Source: Microbacterium sp. No. 7
GTDB lineage: Bacteria; Actinomycetota; Actinomycetes; Actinomycetales; Microbacteriaceae
Length of the DNA: 64,000 nt
Assembly (NCBI RefSeq): GCF_001314225.1
Contig: NZ_CP012697.1
Span: 1,550,001 to 1,614,000, forward strand
Direction of reading: 5' to 3'
Part shown: in pieces, positions 1-7,386 of the stretch
Position numbering within the stretch: the first letter of the stretch is position 1
Layout: each line of letters begins with the position of its first letter
Program-made: the position numbers and the translations under genes
The notes under the pieces: model-generated
Seen by the model: the letters and a program-made list of their open reading frames with translations, nothing else
The model's database searches: none
What the model was told of the DNA's origin: nothing

Positions 1-186
1 ATGCGCCGCGTCTCCGAGCTCCTCACCCGACTCGCAGACCAGGGAGCGCTCGTCGTCGTCGCCACCCACGACGAGGAGTTCGCCGCCCGCACGGTCACCG
101 GCTGGGTCGACGTCGACTCCGGGCGGCTCGAACGCCGCAACGCCTTCACCTCCGTCAGCGACCCCGATCGAAAGGAAACCCCATGA
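1..186 (+). CDS. ABC transporter ATPase, C-terminal end (ECF-type, partial)
   Basis: Only the last 61 residues lie in the window and the true start is upstream. The segment VVVATHDEEF is the H-loop region of an ABC ATPase, followed by a short C-terminal tail with a VDVDSGRLE-type strand. The stop codon overlaps the start of the next gene in an ATGA, and that gene is a MptD-like S component, so this is probably the coupling ATPase of an energy-coupling-factor importer. Walker A, Walker B and the LSGGQ signature would all be upstream, so the family call rests on the H-loop and the neighbour. Substrate unknown. Confidence 0.7.
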   Translation: MRRVSELLTRLADQGALVVVATHDEEFAARTVTGWVDVDSGRLERRNAFTSVSDPDRKETP

Positions 187-812
187 CCGCATCCGACCTC
201 CCTGCCCCGGCTCCTCGGACGACGAGGAGGCCCTCCATGGTGCGCGACCTCGTCACCATGGGCGTCTTCATCGCCCTCTTCATGGTGCTGTTCTTCATCG
301 GCGGGATGCTCAGCTTCTTCCCGATCATGATGATCGTGCTCCCGGTCTACATGGGCCTGTTCGGCGCCGTGATCTTCACCGTCCTTCTCGGCAAGGTCCA
401 GCGTCCCGGAGCTTTCCTCATCGCCTCGATCCTCGTCGGCCTGATCCTCTTCCGCGACGCCCCCGGCGGCATCACCACCATCTGCACCATCGTCGGCGGC
501 CTGGTCGCCGAGATCCTCTACGGCGTCCTGGGCCGCCGCACGTTCAGCTCCATGGTGATCTCCTACTCCGTGTTCGCACTCGGCTACGCCCTCGGCACCC
601 TCATCCCCTTCGTCTGGATGCGCGAGGCCTACCTCGAGCTCTACGCGGATCGCGACGCGACCGTGGCCGACATCGCCCGCGAGGGCACCGAGATGATGAA
701 TCCGGTGCTCCTCATCGTGCTCTGCGCGGCCACGGTGATCGCCGCCATCGCCGGCTGCTACTGGGGACGCGCCATGACCCGCAAGCAGTTCACCCGAGCA
801 GGGGTCGTGTAG
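183..812 (+). CDS. MptD/Trep_Strep-family putative ECF transporter S component
   Basis: 209-residue membrane protein with about six hydrophobic segments (near residues 20-42, 46-70, 78-92, 100-120, 125-146 and 165-187) and short charged linkers. It resembles the MptD/Trep_Strep family of putative substrate-binding S components of energy-coupling-factor importers. It overlaps the preceding ABC ATPase gene by 4 bp (ATGA), which implies translational coupling and one transporter. A charged loop between the last two membrane segments (DRDATVADIAREG) is probably extracytoplasmic or cytosolic. Substrate cannot be read from the sequence. Nothing after it on this strand belongs to the same operon; about 120 bp of AT-rich promoter DNA follows. 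Confidence 0.75.
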   Translation: MTASDLPAPAPRTTRRPSMVRDLVTMGVFIALFMVLFFIGGMLSFFPIMMIVLPVYMGLFGAVIFTVLLGKVQRPGAFLIASILVGLILFRDAPGGITTICTIVGGLVAEILYGVLGRRTFSSMVISYSVFALGYALGTLIPFVWMREAYLELYADRDATVADIAREGTEMMNPVLLIVLCAATVIAAIAGCYWGRAMTRKQFTRAGVV

Positions 813-880
813 CTGGGATCCGCGCTGCTCAGCCGTGCCTGGTGGGGGTGCTCCTTGTTTCCGCCGTGGATAGCGGATGA

Positions 881-930
881 TACTTCAATAAATAAAGTAA
901 GAATCATGAAATAAAGTCAAGTGCTACTCT
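881..930 (+). promoter_or_regulatory. AT-rich promoter/operator upstream of the HxlR gene
   Basis: Strikingly AT-rich for this genome. TACTT (881-885) pairs with AAGTA (895-899), and AATAAAGT occurs twice 19 bp apart (891-898 and 910-917). TG-C-TACTCT at 922-930 looks like an extended -10 box, leaving only 6 nt before the ATG at 937, so the transcript may be leaderless. The repeats are candidate autoregulatory sites for the HxlR protein; that role is inference. Confidence 0.45.
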
Positions 931-936
931 TGTCGC

Positions 937-1614
937 ATGCGCAACCGGGAGTACGGGCAGTTCTGTGGTCTGGCGCGGGCGGCCGAGGTGCTGGGACAGC
1001 GGTGGACGCTGCTGATCCTGCGCGACCTGCTCGTCGGGCCCCGCCGCTACTCCGATCTCGCGGCGGGGCTTCCCGGCATACCCTCCAATCTCCTGTCCAC
1101 GCGTCTGAAGGAGCTGGAGCAGGACGGATTGGTCGTGCGCGAGGCGCGCAGCGGCGCCGATCGCTCGATCGTGTACGCGATCACCGGTCGCGGTGCCGAG
1201 CTTCAGCCGGCACTCGACGCCCTCTCGCGTTGGGGCGCGGCGGAGATGCGCGAGCCACGGGAGGGTGAGATCGTGACCGAGGCATCCTTGGTCTCTGCAT
1301 TGCGGGTCGCGGCGGTCGGGGCCGCCTCGGCCGGCCGGCCGCTCATCTTCACCGTCAGAGTCGGGGACGCTGCCGCGCACGCCATCGTCAAGGACGGCAG
1401 GGCGGATGTCGGGGCCGGGGAGCATCCCGCCGCTGATCTGGTGATCACCGGCGGGCCGGGATTCCGCGATCTGCTGGCCGGCGTGGTGGATCCGGCGACG
1501 GCGATCGCCGAGAACGCGGTGCTCGTGGAAGGCGATCCCCGCCTGCTCGCCGACTTCGTGTCGATCTTCACCGTCCCCTATGGCGGGACGGCGCCGGGCG
1601 AGCTGCGCCGCTGA
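937..1614 (+). CDS. HxlR-family winged-helix regulator with C-terminal SCP2-like domain
   Basis: 225 residues. The N-terminal ~100 residues are a classic HxlR winged helix-turn-helix: a Cys near the start (FCGLARAAEVLG), then QRWTLLILRDLL, RYSDL, and IPSNLLSTRLKELEQDGLV recognition region. The C-terminal half (about residues 115-220) resembles the SCP2 sterol-carrier fold often fused to HxlR proteins, probably a ligand-sensing part. HxlR regulators commonly answer electrophiles or redox stress through the N-terminal Cys. The next gene, a VOC protein 18 bp downstream in the same direction, is a natural co-transcribed partner. Start chosen at the ATG placed just after a -10-like box; a leaderless mRNA would fit. 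Confidence 0.85.
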   Translation: MRNREYGQFCGLARAAEVLGQRWTLLILRDLLVGPRRYSDLAAGLPGIPSNLLSTRLKELEQDGLVVREARSGADRSIVYAITGRGAELQPALDALSRWGAAEMREPREGEIVTEASLVSALRVAAVGAASAGRPLIFTVRVGDAAAHAIVKDGRADVGAGEHPAADLVITGGPGFRDLLAGVVDPATAIAENAVLVEGDPRLLADFVSIFTVPYGGTAPGELRR

Positions 1615-1632
1615 GACGAGAGGGACCGGAAG

Positions 1633-2355
1633 ATGACGTTGACTCTCAGTGCAGTGGCGTTCGACACGCGGAATCCGGAGGCGGCGGGCGTCTTCTGGGC
1701 CGGCGTGCTCGGCCGTGACATGATCGAAGCCCCCGACGGCGTCCTGGTGCCGGGGAACGAGACCCAGCTCGGGCTGCGATTCGTGGCCGCAAGCGCCTTC
1801 GACCCGGCGACGGCGCCATCGCGGCAGCGACTGCATCTGCACATCGCCACGACCGCCTCGTACACGCCGATGCAGATCATGGAGACCGCCGCACGTCTGG
1901 GCGGATCCCGGCGCGGGACGAAGCCGATTCCCGCCGACGGCGAGATCTACATGAGCGACCCCGCCGGCTACGACTTCTGCATCATCGAGCCGGGGAACGG
2001 CTACCTCGCCGGCTGCGGTCCGCTCGGCGAGGTGACCTGCGACGGCTCGCGAGACGTCGGCCTGTTCTGGCGGGATGCGCTCGGCTGGCCGCTGGTGTGG
2101 GACGAAGGACTGCAGACCGCCATCCAGTCGCCTTTCGGCGGTACGAAGATCGCTTGGGATGGAGAGGATGACGGCACCGAGCACGTGCCGGGCGAGCAGC
2201 GGTTCGAGGTGATCGCAGACGACCTCACGGCTGAGCTGACGCGATTGGTGGGCCTCGGCGCGACGGTCATCGGCGAGGAACGCCGTGCCGCGATCCTCGC
2301 CGACCCCGATGGCGGCGTGCTGACGGTCCGCGAAGGCGGCAGTCGTAGGGTCTGA
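1633..2355 (+). CDS. VOC-superfamily (glyoxalase-like) protein, two modules
   Basis: 240 residues made of two vicinal-oxygen-chelate modules (about 3-118 and 130-238), each with the beta-alpha-beta-beta-beta pattern; the phrases FWAGVLGRD and FWRDALGWPL mark the start of equivalent helices. Such proteins are metal-dependent lyases, isomerases, dioxygenases or antibiotic-binding proteins, and the reaction cannot be fixed here. Its SD-like AGAGGGACCGG precedes the ATG, and it follows the HxlR gene by only 18 bp, so the pair probably responds to a reactive or toxic small molecule. Cytoplasmic, with no signal peptide. Confidence 0.8.
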   Translation: MTLTLSAVAFDTRNPEAAGVFWAGVLGRDMIEAPDGVLVPGNETQLGLRFVAASAFDPATAPSRQRLHLHIATTASYTPMQIMETAARLGGSRRGTKPIPADGEIYMSDPAGYDFCIIEPGNGYLAGCGPLGEVTCDGSRDVGLFWRDALGWPLVWDEGLQTAIQSPFGGTKIAWDGEDDGTEHVPGEQRFEVIADDLTAELTRLVGLGATVIGEERRAAILADPDGGVLTVREGGSRRV

Positions 2356-2458
2356 CATGGCGTCGAGCCACGCGCCGCCGCTCTGAGAGAGGCGGATTCC
2401 CAGGCCGTGTCTCGTTCTTCTTACGCTGACGATATGTGTCCGCTCATACCCTGGGATC

Positions 2459-3151
2459 ATGCGCGTGTTGATCGTGGAGGACGAGCCGTTCATGGCCGAG
2501 GCCATCCGCGACGGCCTGCGCCTGGAGGCGATCGCCGCCGACATCGCCGGCGACGGCGATACCGCTCTGGAGCTGCTGAGCATCAACCGGTACGACATCG
2601 CGGTGCTCGACCGGGACATCCCGGGGCCCTCCGGCGATGAGGTCGCCGAGAGCATCGTCGCCTCCGGCAGCGGCACGCCCATTCTGATGCTGACCGCTGC
2701 GGATCGGCTCGATGACAAGGCATCCGGGTTCGGGCTCGGCGCCGACGACTACCTCACGAAGCCGTTCGAGCTGCGCGAGCTGGTTCTCAGAATCAGGGCG
2801 CTTGCCCGCCGGCGCGCCCACAGCCGCCCGCCGGTGAGGGAGATCGCGGGGTTGCGGCTCGATCCCTTCCGGCGCGAGGTCTATCGTGATGGTCGCTATG
2901 TCGCGCTCACCCGCAAGCAGTTCGCCGTGCTGGAAGTGCTCGTCGAGGCGGAGGGCGGCGTGATCAGCGCCGAGCATCTCCTCGAGCGGGCATGGGATGA
3001 GAACGCCGACCCGTTCACCAATGCTGTGCGCATCACCGTCTCGGCCCTGCGCAAGCGGCTCGGCGAGCCCTGGCTCATCGCGACGGTTCCGGGCGTCGGC
3101 TACCGCATCGACACCGAGCCGATCGCCGGCGGCGGCATCGCCGGCGGATAG
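2459..3151 (+). CDS. OmpR/PhoB-family response regulator
   Basis: 230 residues. The receiver domain spans residues 1-115 with acidic pocket E7/D8, phospho-acceptor D51 (VLDRDIPG), T79 and K101 (LTKPFE). The winged-helix effector domain spans about 125-220 and ends in the usual VRITVSALRKRL and TVPGVGYRID motifs. It should control the exporter operon that begins 370 bp downstream, a frequent arrangement for MacB-type systems. Its cognate kinase gene, which should follow directly, is only a scrambled remnant (see 3148-3387), so this regulator is either orphaned, served by another kinase, or decaying. The protein itself looks intact, with no frameshift. Confidence 0.92.
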   Translation: MRVLIVEDEPFMAEAIRDGLRLEAIAADIAGDGDTALELLSINRYDIAVLDRDIPGPSGDEVAESIVASGSGTPILMLTAADRLDDKASGFGLGADDYLTKPFELRELVLRIRALARRRAHSRPPVREIAGLRLDPFRREVYRDGRYVALTRKQFAVLEVLVEAEGGVISAEHLLERAWDENADPFTNAVRITVSALRKRLGEPWLIATVPGVGYRIDTEPIAGGGIAGG

Positions 3152-3387
3152 AGCGCCCGGGTGGAGCGTCCGGCTCACACTCGCCCTCAGCTGGAGGGTC
3201 ACCACGACGAGTTCCGAGAGCTCGCCGACGCCTTCGACGGCGTGCTCGCCCAGCTCGAAGCCCACGTCGCCGCGCAGCAACGTTTCGCAGCCAAGAGCAC
3301 GGAACGGTGCACGTCAGCACCGCGGTCGAGCCGGCCGGCGGCCTCCGCGCCGCGGTGCGGCTGCCGACAGCATCAGACCAGCGCTGA
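3148..3387 (+). pseudogene. Remnant of a sensor histidine kinase (internally deleted and frameshifted)
   Basis: Three pieces of a HAMP-type sensor kinase follow one another in different frames. Piece one, from about 3159, reads GWSVRLTLALSW, the usual start of the first membrane helix. Piece two, about 3201-3300, reads HDEFRELADAFDGVLAQLEA and then HVAAQQRFAA, the HAMP exit and the helix just before the H-box. Piece three, about 3302-3387, reads GTVHVSTAVEPAGGLRAAVR and LPTASDQR then stop, the last strand of the ATPase domain. The H-box and the N, G1 and G2 boxes are gone. About 240 bp replace an expected gene of about 1.2 kb. The order of the pieces matches an intact kinase, so two internal deletions explain it best. 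Confidence 0.85.
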
Positions 3388-3423
3388 CGCGGCCGTCGTG
3401 CGGCGGGGCGACTCTCGGCCGGC

Positions 3424-3454
3424 ACGTATCGAAAACGTATCGAGATCGCGATAC
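3424..3454. promoter_or_regulatory. Direct repeat ACGTATCGA, candidate regulator site
   Basis: ACGTATCGA occurs at 3424-3432 and again at 3435-3443, exactly 11 bp apart, the spacing usual for tandem OmpR/PhoB-family half-sites; CGATACG follows at 3448-3454. The site lies about 70-100 bp before the lipoprotein gene that opens the exporter operon, so the response regulator could bind here. A competing reading is that it is a fragment of the REP-like element seen at 56.9 kb, whose ends also carry GTATCGA. Confidence 0.4.
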
Positions 3455-3522
3455 GGGCGGGCAACGCCGCTCCGCGTTGACTGACGACACGACGTACAAC
3501 AGACGACCGAAGGATGCCGACG

Positions 3523-4080
3523 ATGACGAGGACCGGACCCACGACGACGAGCGCTCCGCCCACAGCGCGCAGGCGACGTTCGTTGCCGCTCGTGGCCGCG
3601 TTCTTCGTGCTGCTCGCGGCAGGATGCTCGACCCAGGCGGAGAACGCCGACACCGATCAGCACGACGGTGCAAGCACCGGTTCCGCGATCGATTTCTCCC
3701 AGTGCATGCGCGACAACGGGGTGCCGGACTTCCCGGATCCCGACGCCTCCGGCCGGCTCACCATCGACGCGATCGCCAACAACACGAACATCGACACCGG
3801 CAGCGCGACTTTCGAGCAGGCGCTCACCGCATGTCGGGATCTGCAGCCCGCCGGGTTCACCGGGTACCGGCGCACCGACGACCAGCAGGCGGCGGCGCTC
3901 GCCTTCGCGCAGTGCGTTCGCGACAACGGCCTCACCGACTTCCCGGATCCGGGCCCCGGCGATCCGCTCGTCGACACGACCAGGATCCCGTCCGCGAATC
4001 AGCCCGGCGGCATGGACAGGCTCGATACCGCCTTGGACGGGTGCGACCATCTGATGGGCGACGCGGGGCTCACCCCGTGA
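3523..4080 (+). CDS. Small lipoprotein with two CxRDNG-x(2)-DFPDP repeats
   Basis: 185 residues. The Arg-rich N-region, hydrophobic stretch and lipobox LLAAGC (Cys near residue 35) mark a type II signal peptide. The mature part holds two homologous modules, QCMRDNGVPDFPDP and QCVRDNGLTDFPDP, each followed by a second Cys (TACRDL, DGCDHL), which suggests two small disulfide-closed units. I know similar short proteins next to HlyD/MacB exporters in actinobacteria, but no function is established to my knowledge. The ATG at 3523 was preferred to one at 3514 because GAAGGA is then 8 nt away. It is coupled to the adaptor gene by a 4-bp GTGA overlap, so I infer that it is an extracytoplasmic partner of the exporter. 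Confidence 0.8.
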   Translation: MTRTGPTTTSAPPTARRRRSLPLVAAFFVLLAAGCSTQAENADTDQHDGASTGSAIDFSQCMRDNGVPDFPDPDASGRLTIDAIANNTNIDTGSATFEQALTACRDLQPAGFTGYRRTDDQQAAALAFAQCVRDNGLTDFPDPGPGDPLVDTTRIPSANQPGGMDRLDTALDGCDHLMGDAGLTP

Positions 4081-5171
4081 AGAAGCGCACCACGGCACTG
4101 ACCGTCGCGGCGGCGGTTGTGGCGCTGGCCTGCATCGGCGGGTCTGCCGTCGTCGCCAACCAGACCGATGCCACCACTGCGGAACCGGTCACCTCCGTCA
4201 CGACCGCCGATGTCGAGCGCGGAGATCTTTCGCAGGCGATCTCAGCGAGCGGAACGCTGACCCATCGCGCCCGACCCGATGGCGCGCCGTACGTCGCGAT
4301 CAACCAGGCGGGCGGCACCTACACGGCGTTGCCTGCCGTCGGCGACGCCGTCGCCTGCGGAGACGTGCTCTACCGGGTGGACGACAAGCCGGTGCTTCTG
4401 CTGTGCGGAGAGACCCCGCAGTACCGAGACCTGGCGATCGGCGCGACAGGACCCGATGTCGCTCAACTCAATCGAGCCCTCCACGCCCTCGGCCACGACC
4501 GGGCCGCAGGCGTGGAGATCGACCCCGCCGACGATGTCTTCTCCTGGAGCACAGGGGCGGCTCTCAAGAAGCTCCAGCGCGACCGTGGACAGGCGGAGAC
4601 AGGGGAGTTCGCTCGCGCCGACGCCGTGGTGCTCCCCTCCGCCGTCCGAGTGGCACGGGTGCCCGTGCAGCTGGGCGCCGGGGCTCAGCCGGGCACCCCC
4701 GTCGTGGAGGCCACCTCTGACACCCTGGTCGTACAGGTCGGTCTCGACCCCTCCCAGCGGACCGAGGCGCTGAGGGGCGCACCGGTGCTCATCACCTTGC
4801 CGGGCAGTGCTACGACGACGGGTCAGGTCTCGGACCTGGGGAGGATCGCTGCCGCCCAGGACGGCCAGAGCGGTGTGCAGGACGCGAAGATCCTCGTCAC
4901 CATCGTCCTCGACGACCCCGACGAGGTGGCCGGGCTCGATCACGCACCCGTCAAGGCGCAGATCACCACCGGCGGAGCGACGGACGTCCTCAGCGTGCCC
5001 ATCATCGCGCTCGTCGGCAACACTGGCGGTGGATACGCCGTCGACCTCGTGGGCGCGGATGGCCGGCGCAGCCTGGTACCGGTCACGCTGGGACTCATCG
5101 ACCAGTCCACCGGCCGGGTTCAGGTCGAAGGCGACCTCAGCCCCGGGGACCAGGTGGTGGTGCCGTCATGA
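4077..5171 (+). CDS. Exporter adaptor protein with peptidoglycan-binding-like domain (HlyD/MacA type)
   Basis: 364 residues with an N-terminal membrane anchor (about 6-27), then a barrel/lipoyl-like half (VTTADVERGDLSQAISASGT), a PG-binding-1-like helical domain (GPDVAQLNRALHALGH ... FSWSTGAALKKLQRDRG, about residues 125-180), and a C-terminal beta-barrel/membrane-proximal part. This layout is typical of actinobacterial adaptors paired with MacB-like ABC exporters. The GTG start at 4077 overlaps the lipoprotein stop, and its own stop overlaps the ATPase gene in ATGA. It probably links the membrane pump to the cell wall. A start further upstream would run through the lipoprotein gene and has no support. 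Confidence 0.85.
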   Translation: MKKRTTALTVAAAVVALACIGGSAVVANQTDATTAEPVTSVTTADVERGDLSQAISASGTLTHRARPDGAPYVAINQAGGTYTALPAVGDAVACGDVLYRVDDKPVLLLCGETPQYRDLAIGATGPDVAQLNRALHALGHDRAAGVEIDPADDVFSWSTGAALKKLQRDRGQAETGEFARADAVVLPSAVRVARVPVQLGAGAQPGTPVVEATSDTLVVQVGLDPSQRTEALRGAPVLITLPGSATTTGQVSDLGRIAAAQDGQSGVQDAKILVTIVLDDPDEVAGLDHAPVKAQITTGGATDVLSVPIIALVGNTGGGYAVDLVGADGRRSLVPVTLGLIDQSTGRVQVEGDLSPGDQVVVPS

Positions 5172-5866
5172 CGAACACGATCGTGCTGGAGCTCGACGGC
5201 GTCACGAAAGAGTACGGCGGCCAGGCGCCCGTCCACGCGTTGCGAGGGGTCTCGTTCTCCGTCCGCCGCGGCGAGATGGTGGCGATCGTCGGGCAGTCCG
5301 GGTCGGGCAAGTCCACTCTGCTGCACATCATGGGCACCCTCGATAGGCCGACAAGCGGCGTGGTGCGCATCGACGGAGTCGACGCAGCCCAGCTCGACGA
5401 TCGCGAGGTCTCCGCCCTCCGCGCCCACAAGATCGGGTTCGTGTTCCAGCAGTTCTTCCTGGCCGAGCATGCTCCTGTCCGCGAGAACGTCGCCGATGGG
5501 CTGCTCTACGCCGGTGTTCCTGCGGGGGAGCGCCTCCGTCTCGCAGACGTGGCCCTGCAGCGCGTCGGCCTCGCCGACCGTGCGGACTTCATGCCGAGCC
5601 GGCTGTCCGGCGGCCAACGGCAGCGCGTGGCGATCGCTCGAGCCGTTGTCGGGCAGCCGGCCGTGGTCCTCGCGGACGAGCCCACCGGAAGCCTCGACAG
5701 CGCCAACGGCGCGTCGATCATGGCGCTCCTCGGCGAGTTGAACGCCTTCGGCACCACCATCGTCATGATCACTCATGACACGGTGCTGGCCGACCGGCTG
5801 CCACGTCAGGTCCGCCTGCTCGACGGCCGGATCGTCTCCGACAGCGATCGGCAGGGGCTGTCATGA
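5168..5866 (+). CDS. MacB/LolD-type ABC exporter ATPase
   Basis: 232 residues, full length for the family. Walker A is GQSGSGKST (about 40-48), the signature is LSGGQRQR, Walker B is VVLADEPTG, the D-loop SLDS follows, and the H-loop is MITHD. This is the ATPase of a FtsX/MacB-fold exporter, which couples ATP hydrolysis to mechanical extrusion of peptides, lipoproteins or antibiotics across the membrane. ATGA overlaps at both ends tie it to the adaptor and the permease. The substrate is unknown, and the upstream two-component gene suggests induction by an envelope-active compound. Confidence 0.93.
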   Translation: MTNTIVLELDGVTKEYGGQAPVHALRGVSFSVRRGEMVAIVGQSGSGKSTLLHIMGTLDRPTSGVVRIDGVDAAQLDDREVSALRAHKIGFVFQQFFLAEHAPVRENVADGLLYAGVPAGERLRLADVALQRVGLADRADFMPSRLSGGQRQRVAIARAVVGQPAVVLADEPTGSLDSANGASIMALLGELNAFGTTIVMITHDTVLADRLPRQVRLLDGRIVSDSDRQGLS

Positions 5867-7086
5867 GCGCCGGTGGCGAACGACTCCGGTTCCACGATGC
5901 GCTCAGGGTGGCCGGCGTCGGACTGCGCTCCCGGCGCCTGCGCGCGGCCCTCTCCGCGCTGGGAATCGCCATCGGCACCGCGGCCATCGTCGGGGTCCTC
6001 GGGCTATCCGCGTCATCCCAGGCCGGACTCCTGGCCGAGATCGACCGACTCGGGACGAACATGATCACCGTCGAGGCCGGACAGAGTCTCGCCGGCGGAC
6101 CCGCGCAGCTTCCGAACGCGGCCCCCGCGATGATCGGCCACCTGGCGAACGTCGAGCAGGTCGCCGACACGTCGGTGGTGACGACGGCCCACGTCTACCG
6201 CAACGCGATGGTCCCCGAGGCGAACACCGGAGGCCTCCAGGTCCAAGCAGCCAGCGTGAACCTGCCGGATGTGCTCAACACCGGGATCGGGCACGGTCGA
6301 TGGCTCGACGAGGCCACAGCGCAGCTGCCCGTCGTCGTCTTGGGATCCGCCGCCGCCCAGCGCCTCGGCATCGACCGCGTGGGGCTGGGCGCGCGCGTCT
6401 GGCTCGGCGGAACGTGGTTCGACGTCGTCGGCATCCTGGAACCGTCCCCGCTGGCACCAGAGGTCGACAACAGCGCGGTCGTCGGATACGCGGCCGCGAA
6501 GACCTATCTGGGGCATGTGAGCGTCGGTCGCGGCACACGCGAGGTCGGTCCGCCCACGTCCATCTACGTGCGCACGGCAACCGGTCACGAGCGGGAAGTC
6601 CAGGAAGTCCTCGCGCGAACCGCCCATCCCGCGGCGCCCGTCGAGGTCAACGTGAGCACGCCCTCCGACGCTCTCACCGCACGTGCGGCTGCCGCGGGCG
6701 CCTTCGACAGCCTGTTCCTGGGCCTCGGAGCGGTCGCACTCGTCGTCGGAGCAGTCGGGGTCGCCAACATCATGATCATCGCCGTGATCGAGCGCCGTTC
6801 CGAGATCGGTCTGCGCCGGGCCCTCGGCGCCACTCGGGCACAGATCCGGACGCAGTTCCTCACGGAGTCGATCCTGCTGGCGATCATCGGCGGCATGGCC
6901 GGCGTGCTGACCGGGGTCGTGGCGACGGCCGTCTACGCCGCGTCGAAGGGCTGGACCATCGTCATTCCCGCACAGGCGTGGGCCGGCGGCATCGGGTGCG
7001 CGATCCTCATCGGCGCGCTCGCGGGCATCGTGCCGGCCATCAGGGCCTCGCGGATGCCGCCCGCCGTGGCACTGCGAACAACGTGA
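5863..7086 (+). CDS. MacB-like ABC transporter permease (FtsX fold)
   Basis: 407 residues. One membrane helix lies near the N-terminus (LRAALSALGIAIGTAAIVGV), followed by a large extracytoplasmic MacB_PCD domain (about 55-270) and three C-terminal helices (about 285-400) with the FtsX consensus VGVANIMIIAVIERRSEIGL and RRALGATRAQIRTQFL. It completes the lipoprotein-adaptor-ATPase-permease operon, all joined by 4-bp overlaps. The protein looks intact, so the exporter itself is not decaying even though its sensor kinase is. Confidence 0.92.
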   Translation: MSAGGERLRFHDALRVAGVGLRSRRLRAALSALGIAIGTAAIVGVLGLSASSQAGLLAEIDRLGTNMITVEAGQSLAGGPAQLPNAAPAMIGHLANVEQVADTSVVTTAHVYRNAMVPEANTGGLQVQAASVNLPDVLNTGIGHGRWLDEATAQLPVVVLGSAAAQRLGIDRVGLGARVWLGGTWFDVVGILEPSPLAPEVDNSAVVGYAAAKTYLGHVSVGRGTREVGPPTSIYVRTATGHEREVQEVLARTAHPAAPVEVNVSTPSDALTARAAAAGAFDSLFLGLGAVALVVGAVGVANIMIIAVIERRSEIGLRRALGATRAQIRTQFLTESILLAIIGGMAGVLTGVVATAVYAASKGWTIVIPAQAWAGGIGCAILIGALAGIVPAIRASRMPPAVALRTT

Positions 7087-7247
7087 CCGGCCTTCTGCAC
7101 GCTCTCCGACGGAGACCTCCGGGGCGACCGCTCGAGGAGGGCAGACCGGTCGAGGGCCTTCGTGCGCTCTGTCTTTCTGCGAGGAGCTCTCGTCGGTCGA
7201 AAAGACTCCGGTTCTCACGGGGTCTCCTCGCTCGCCGGCCGCCTCGG

Positions 7248-7334
7248 CGTTCGTTCGCGAGGGGCTCGTGCGTTCCCGAGGAGGACTCGGCGGCATCCGG
7301 CCCTCGGCAACGATCAGCCCCTCGCGAACGAACG
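7248..7334. repeat. Perfect 19-bp inverted repeat in the 300-bp gap 7087-7386
   Basis: CGTTCGTTCGCGAGGGGCT at 7248-7266 is exactly mirrored at 7316-7334, with 49 nt between the arms. It lies between convergent genes (exporter permease and TetR), so it may end transcription from both sides, although there is no T-tract. A weaker pair, GTCTTT (about 7170) and AAAAGAC (about 7200), lies to its left, and a CCTCCT-C-AGGAGG hairpin sits next to the TetR stop. No credible gene was seen in this gap. Confidence 0.7.
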
Positions 7335-7386
7335 GGAGCACGCGGTCGGGACCACTCGTGGCGGGGGAGGCGGTGCGGCATCCTCC

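Noticed and set aside
3161..3484. A real 107-residue protein
   Set aside because: The frame only captures the HAMP exit piece of the kinase remnant, then runs into unrelated Arg/Ser-rich sequence; the neighbouring kinase pieces lie in other frames.
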